Source of the DNA: Bdellovibrio svalbardensis
Lineage (GTDB): Bacteria; Bdellovibrionota; Bdellovibrionia; Bdellovibrionales; Bdellovibrionaceae
Length of the DNA stretch: 64,000 nucleotides
Assembly (NCBI RefSeq): GCF_029531655.1
Contig: NZ_JANRMI010000001.1
Location: forward strand, 620,001 to 684,000
Direction of reading: 5' to 3'
Shown: piece by piece, positions 60,429-64,000 of the stretch
How the letters are laid out: the number at the start of each line of letters is the position of its first letter
Position numbering within the stretch: position 1 is the first letter of the stretch
The notes under the pieces: model-generated
What the model was told of the DNA's origin: nothing
Seen by the model: only the letters and a program-made list of their open reading frames with translations
Database searches by the model: none
Program-made: the position numbers and the translations under genes

Positions 60429-61052
60429 CTATTTCAGCATGCCTTTGGATTTCACATAGCCGATTTTGATCAGCATACGTACTGCTTCCAGGTCAGAGCT
60501 CAGATTGAACTCCTCTTTGACTTCCTGAATCATAAGGCGGGTGCCGCAGTCCAAAACATCTAAAAGGTCGCCGGAATGGGTCGTCGCAGTCACAGTTTTT
60601 TCTGTGTAAGAGACCTGAGTTTGAGTTGGCGCGGAAGAAGCCATATTTTGAGGCATCACTTGTGGCGAAGCCTGATGGTGAACTTGGCTCGCGATAGGAG
60701 CAGCTTGATGATTCATTTGAGTCATCGGCGCGGTTGCTGTCGCAGTCATGGTCGCCATTGTTGCCGAAGCTGACATAGTTGCGGGGCCGGCAGAGGTTGC
60801 TCCAGCATGGTGAGGGCGATCTAACTCACCCATCATTCCGGCTAAACTCTTCAGCTCGCTCTTGAAGTTTCTAATGCTCGGACGCTCTAGAACACTGTCA
60901 CCATCACGACCAGCCTTCAAATAAAGGCTCACCAAAATATCCGGAGTCGTCGCGATCTCCTTGATAGAAGAATCTTGCGTCATCAGCCATTGGTAGGCCT
61001 TAAGCAAAATATCTTTGGTGTATGCCTGTGGAGGCAACGGATTCATAGTCAT
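60429..61052 (-). CDS. Unknown protein with Ala/Thr/Met/Gln-rich linker
   Basis: Protein of 207 aa, no signal peptide. The N-terminal 75 residues are a helical domain (DILLKAYQWLMTQDSSIKEIA, VSLYLKAGRDGDSVLERPSI). The middle 80 residues are low-complexity (repeats of TAT, SA, HHQA, Met). The C-terminal 45 residues (LLDVLDCGTRLMIQEVKEEFNLSSDLEAVRMLIKIGY) form a second compact helical domain. I do not recognise either domain. The layout, two small domains joined by a flexible linker, is that of an adaptor or a DNA/protein-binding regulator. It stands alone after the long hairpin at 61263-61341. Confidence 0.65.
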   Translation of the reverse strand: MTMNPLPPQAYTKDILLKAYQWLMTQDSSIKEIATTPDILVSLYLKAGRDGDSVLERPSIRNFKSELKSLAGMMGELDRPHHAGATSAGPATMSASATMATMTATATAPMTQMNHQAAPIASQVHHQASPQVMPQNMASSAPTQTQVSYTEKTVTATTHSGDLLDVLDCGTRLMIQEVKEEFNLSSDLEAVRMLIKIGYVKSKGMLK

Positions 61053-61378
61053 GTCTGGTTTTTTCCCCTCGAGCGAGTTGCTGAAACTACAGATTCAATT
61101 ACGGTGAGTCAATGTGAACACCACGCAAAATAAAAACTATTGCTGCTCAAAAAACGTGCATCACTACATATTGAGGATAAAAATGGATTACAAAACTAGA
61201 GGCGCTGCGGAAAATTGAATTTTCCCAAATTCTTTTTCTTGCCAAAGGAATCTTCACGAAAAAGTGCCTGCTTCTTTCTCGGAAAAGGTACCAGGTGTCG
61301 CAGAAACACCTGGTACCTTTTCCGCAAAAGAAGCAGGCACTCTTGAAAAAAAAAGCCCCGGGTTTGCCGGGGCTTTTT
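61053..61378. other. Intergenic region with long hairpin
   Basis: 326 bp between two minus-strand genes. It contains the 36-bp inverted repeat (61263-61341) and the terminator at 61346-61380. The part from 61053 to 61262 is AT-rich and may hold the promoter of the gene at 60429; I see no clear box. Confidence 0.5.
61263..61341. repeat. 36-bp-arm inverted repeat (long hairpin)
   Basis: The left arm 61263-61298 and right arm 61306-61341 pair at 34 of 36 positions around a 7-nt loop. Each arm carries a TGCCTGCTTCTTT-type outer part and a GGTACC centre with an A/T-rich GGAAAAGG block. As RNA it would be an extremely stable hairpin. No coding sequence or transposase is linked. Confidence 0.85.
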
Positions 61379-61380
61379 TT
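61346..61380. terminator. Strong bidirectional terminator
   Basis: Stem GCCCCGG/CCGGGGC (61355-61373) with a 5-nt loop, flanked by nine A and seven T. It ends the sigma-54 regulator gene on the minus strand and overlaps its stop. Confidence 0.88.
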
Positions 61381-62905
61381 AGTTTACGTAGTCTTTGGCG
61401 ACGATGCCGTATTTTTCGATTTTTCGAAGAAGTGTTTTCTTCGGGATATTTGCGTGAAGGGCCGTTTGATTGATGCGGCCTCGGAATGTTTTAAGAGCTT
61501 TGATGATGAACTCTTTTTCGAAGGCTTCTTTTTGGGCGTTGAAATCCAAGTTTTCGCTTCCAGTGAACGGCACCAGTTCTTCGCCATCCAGATCTGCAGA
61601 ATCGTCACCAAGATCCGCATCTTCATCATCACCTAATGTTGCGTGTGCTTTTGCTGCCGCTGAAACTCCAGCGGAAGCGACAGTTGCGGCAGTCTCCATG
61701 ACCGGCGGAACGTCGATCAAGTTTGTTCCGGTAGCGACAAGCAAAGATTCAGGCAAAGAAGCAATCGTGATGATGTTTGTCATTTCTAGAACGAAAGCGT
61801 GTTCGATCACGTTTTCAAGCTCACGAATATTTCCAGGCCATGCATGCTTTTTCAATACGGACATTGCATCCGGAGCGATGCCGTTGATGCGTTTGCCGTG
61901 AGCCACGTTGAACTTCTTGATGAAGATGTTCACCATGTGCTCCATGTCGTCTTTACGTTCTGCCAAAGCTGGCAAGAATATAGGTACGACATTCAAGCGA
62001 TAGAACAAGTCTTCGCGGAAAGTTCCCGCTTTGATCATGTCTTCTAAAGGTCTGTTCGTCGCTGCAATGATACGAACGTTGGCAGGGAATTCTCTGTTTG
62101 AACCTACCGGAGTGAAAAGCTTTTCCTGAAGCACGCGAAGAATTTTAACTTGCATGAGTTGTGGCATATCGCCGACTTCATCCAAGAACAAAGTCCCGCC
62201 CTCAGCATATTGGAATTTTCCGATCTTGCGTTGGTCAGCTCCGGTGAAAGAGCCTTTTTCATGACCAAACAATTCAGACTCAAAAAGATTTTCTGGAATC
62301 GCAGAACAGTTGATTGCCACGAATTTTTCATCTTTGCGGGCAGAGTTGAAGTGGATTGCTTTGGCAACCAATTCTTTCCCTGTTCCTGAAGAACCGCGGA
62401 TCAAAACCGGTGTGTCCACTTTGGCAAGACGGTGAATAATGTTAAACACCTTTTGCATTTGCGAAGTATTGCCGATGATTTTGCGACCGGCTTCCACCAT
62501 CACAGGAGCAGAAGCTGCAACATTTGAGATCAAGTTGTGAGCATTCACAGCTTTGTCGATCAACGCCAGCAAGTCTTCGCTGGCCACAGGTTTTGCAAGA
62601 TAGTTGTAAGCGCCATCTTTCACAGCTTGAATCGCGTCGTTGAGAGTCGCGTGAGCTGTCATGACAATGACGATGATGCCTGGATTGAATTCTTTGATTT
62701 GACGAAGAGCCTCAAGGCCGTTCATGCGAGGCATGTCCACGTCGAGGATCACGACGTCGTAGCTTTTTTCTCCGGCTTTGATTTTTTCCATCGCATTGAC
62801 ACCGTCGAAGGCTTCGTCGATATCAAAGCGTTGAGTGACCGCTAAGGCTGATTTTACTGAAAGTCTTAGACCTTGATCGTCATCGACAACTAGAACCTTA
62901 AGCAT
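61379..62905 (-). CDS. Sigma-54-dependent response regulator (NtrC family)
   Basis: Regulator of 508 aa. Receiver (residues 1-120): VVDDDQGLRL, acceptor Asp in VILDVDMPRMNGL, Lys in NYLAKPVA. AAA+ domain (about residues 145-380): Walker A GSSGTGKE, the sigma-54 loop HEKGSFTGADQRKIGKF (GSFTGA for GAFTGA), Walker B GGTLFLDEVGDMP, NVRIIAATNRPL, FREDLFYRLNV and HAWPGNIRELENVIEHA. A 60-residue Ala/Asp-rich acidic linker precedes a Fis helix-turn-helix at the end (INQTALHANIPKKTLLRKIEKYG). It starts inside the last codons of the kinase gene (8-bp overlap), which is its cognate partner. Confidence 0.95.
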   Translation of the reverse strand: MLKVLVVDDDQGLRLSVKSALAVTQRFDIDEAFDGVNAMEKIKAGEKSYDVVILDVDMPRMNGLEALRQIKEFNPGIIVIVMTAHATLNDAIQAVKDGAYNYLAKPVASEDLLALIDKAVNAHNLISNVAASAPVMVEAGRKIIGNTSQMQKVFNIIHRLAKVDTPVLIRGSSGTGKELVAKAIHFNSARKDEKFVAINCSAIPENLFESELFGHEKGSFTGADQRKIGKFQYAEGGTLFLDEVGDMPQLMQVKILRVLQEKLFTPVGSNREFPANVRIIAATNRPLEDMIKAGTFREDLFYRLNVVPIFLPALAERKDDMEHMVNIFIKKFNVAHGKRINGIAPDAMSVLKKHAWPGNIRELENVIEHAFVLEMTNIITIASLPESLLVATGTNLIDVPPVMETAATVASAGVSAAAKAHATLGDDEDADLGDDSADLDGEELVPFTGSENLDFNAQKEAFEKEFIIKALKTFRGRINQTALHANIPKKTLLRKIEKYGIVAKDYVN

Positions 62906-64000
62906 GAATACCCCCGTGCTTGATTGGCAGTTCTACCGTAAAAGTGGATCCATTTCCATAGTTTGATTCTACGAAGATGTTTCCCTGGTGTAGCTCTGTA
63001 AAATATTTAGCCAAGTAGAGCCCTAACCCCGAACCCTTGATAGGTGAACTCTTGGCATTTTTACTTCTAAAAAATTTCATAAAGATATTGTTAAGCTCTT
63101 CAGCTGGAATACCTGGTCCTTGATCGGCAACTTGGATGACGACTTTCTCGCCTTTTTCCTCGCTGCTCACCATGATTTTCGTGTCTTCCGGTGAATACTT
63201 GATGGCGTTCTCGACCAGGTTTGAAAGAACCTGCTTCATCAGATCAGAATCCATAGGAATCGGGAACATCGGCTCAAGCTCTGAAACGATTTGAATGCGT
63301 TTTACCTTCGCCAGGAACTCATGCTTGCGGATCACTTCTTTAAGAACGTTGTTGATGTCCTTGCTTTGCAGATGAAGCTGAACGCCTTCGCTTTCAATGC
63401 GACCGTAATTGAGGATGGCACTGATAAACTTTAATAGATCATCGGCAGAGTGCTTGATGGTATCGACTGCTTCGCGCTGCTGGGAGCTGATGGCATTCGT
63501 GTCGGTCAGGATGACGTCTGTCATTCCTTGAATCCGCGCAATCGGTGTTTTCAAATCATGGGACATCATCGAGATAAAGTTTGTTTTAAGCTCTTCAACT
63601 TGGCTCAAGAGCTTATTTTTTTGATAGTATTCCCAGCTACGGCGATTCTCGACAATCAAACGATAGGGGATGAAGAAGTAATAACACAGGAAGATAGCAA
63701 GAACCGGAGCTGCCATGGGGATCCAAACACCCAAAGGCCAGAAGGCCACATAGCAAAGAACTGTGAAACCCAGAAGTGTTTCACCTAAAAGCAGCAAGCC
63801 CGCAGTGGGTTTCATGCTGAGAACAACGTGAATCGTCAAGATAGAGATAAAAAGAATCAAAACTGCATTGAGCCAGGTCGGAGCCATGCGCGGGGCTGAG
63901 TTCAAGATCATCGTATCGAACATATTGGCGTGCATCTCTGCCGAAGGCATCGCCATGATTTCGCGGGAGTAAGGGGTCAGAATATAATCGCGTGAAGTTT
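62898..64000 (-). CDS. Sensor histidine kinase with CHASE2-like N-terminus, 5'-truncated by the window
   Basis: The frame is open beyond the right edge, so the start is outside; an apparent ATG at 63956 is internal. The visible N-terminal piece (about TSRDYILTPYSREIMAMP, then SAEMHANMFDTMI) resembles the end of a CHASE2 extracellular sensor. Then come about three hydrophobic helices (LNAVLILFISILTIHVVLS and following), a HisKA box FISMMSHDLKTPIARIQGM, N box VLSNLVENAIKYSPEDT, D box VADQGPGIPAEE and G box GSGLGLYLAKYFTELHQGN. The gene overlaps the following sigma-54 regulator by 8 bp and is its likely partner. Confidence 0.88.
   Translation of the reverse strand, partial: TSRDYILTPYSREIMAMPSAEMHANMFDTMILNSAPRMAPTWLNAVLILFISILTIHVVLSMKPTAGLLLLGETLLGFTVLCYVAFWPLGVWIPMAAPVLAIFLCYYFFIPYRLIVENRRSWEYYQKNKLLSQVEELKTNFISMMSHDLKTPIARIQGMTDVILTDTNAISSQQREAVDTIKHSADDLLKFISAILNYGRIESEGVQLHLQSKDINNVLKEVIRKHEFLAKVKRIQIVSELEPMFPIPMDSDLMKQVLSNLVENAIKYSPEDTKIMVSSEEKGEKVVIQVADQGPGIPAEELNNIFMKFFRSKNAKSSPIKGSGLGLYLAKYFTELHQGNIFVESNYGNGSTFTVELPIKHGGIHA

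Noticed and set aside
63864-63956. Start of the last kinase gene at 63956
   Set aside because: The frame remains open to the window edge and the preceding residues resemble the end of a CHASE2 domain, so the true start is outside.
2-64000. rRNA, tRNA, insertion sequence, prophage or CRISPR
   Set aside because: Both strands were scanned by eye for such features and none was convincing; short tRNA-like folds cannot be excluded without a covariance search.

Overview
The window looks like chromosomal DNA of a Bdellovibrio-type predatory bacterium (phylum Bdellovibrionota). This is inferred from gene content and style, not from a marker gene. The signs are moderate GC, many secreted proteins and lipoproteins with no obvious relatives, GTG/TTG starts, a large flagellar operon, cell-wall enzymes (MltF, a YcbB-like L,D-transpeptidase), several secreted peptidases and many two-component systems. 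I found no rRNA or tRNA, no CRISPR array, and no insertion sequence or phage gene.

Layout. 1-8 kb: a 5'-truncated M11-like metzincin protease, a Fic protein behind a secreted protein and divergent from a LysR regulator, D-lactate dehydrogenase with an organophosphate-type MFS transporter, and a secreted His-rich protein with a Val-Pro-Thr-Pro stalk. 8-16.4 kb: lytic transglycosylase, thymidine kinase, TrmFO, a DciA-like DUF721 protein, a trypsin-like lipoprotein, an L,D-transpeptidase and a proline-rich secreted protein. 16.4-22 kb: ankyrin protein plus catalase, then three unrecognised secreted proteins. 22-25 kb: an MlaE-MlaF-MlaD lipid-transport operon headed by an unknown lipoprotein. 25-41.4 kb: a long rightward operon with a TPR protein, an odd AAA+ regulator, then flgB-flgC-fliE-fliF-fliG-fliH-fliI-fliJ-motE-like-fliK-flgD-TIGR02530-flgE, closed by a strong terminator. 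41.6-43.7 kb: an OmpR-type two-component pair. 43.9-48.4 kb: a complete branched-chain amino acid (Liv) ABC importer. 48.5-53 kb: phosphofructokinase, HU, YacG, a lipoprotein, a secreted metallopeptidase and Lgt. 53-57.9 kb: a three-domain signalling protein, then a Znu-type zinc/manganese ABC importer with an outer-membrane protein. 58-64 kb: a RegB/RegA-like pair, LspA, an unknown protein and a sigma-54 response regulator with a CHASE2-type kinase that runs off the right edge.

How they fit together. Much of the window builds and controls the cell envelope and its single motor: lipid transport (Mla), lipoprotein maturation (Lgt, LspA), peptidoglycan cutting and crosslinking, and a nearly complete set of rod/hook/export genes. 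Nutrient import (amino acids, metal, phosphorylated compounds) and oxidative-stress defence fill much of the rest.

The most notable unexplained features are as follows. Two related ~120-150 bp intergenic elements, bounded by near-perfect inverted repeats, lie at 10369-10490 and 34977-35126, the second inside the flagellar operon. Two further unrelated long hairpins lie at 43730-43869 and 61263-61341. A sigma-54-activator-like AAA+ protein in the flagellar operon lacks the GAFTGA loop. A protein joins a cyclic-nucleotide-like domain, a pseudo-receiver with Glu in place of Asp, and an ATPase-like domain. Long perfect palindromes lie in front of the flagellar operon and the catalase.
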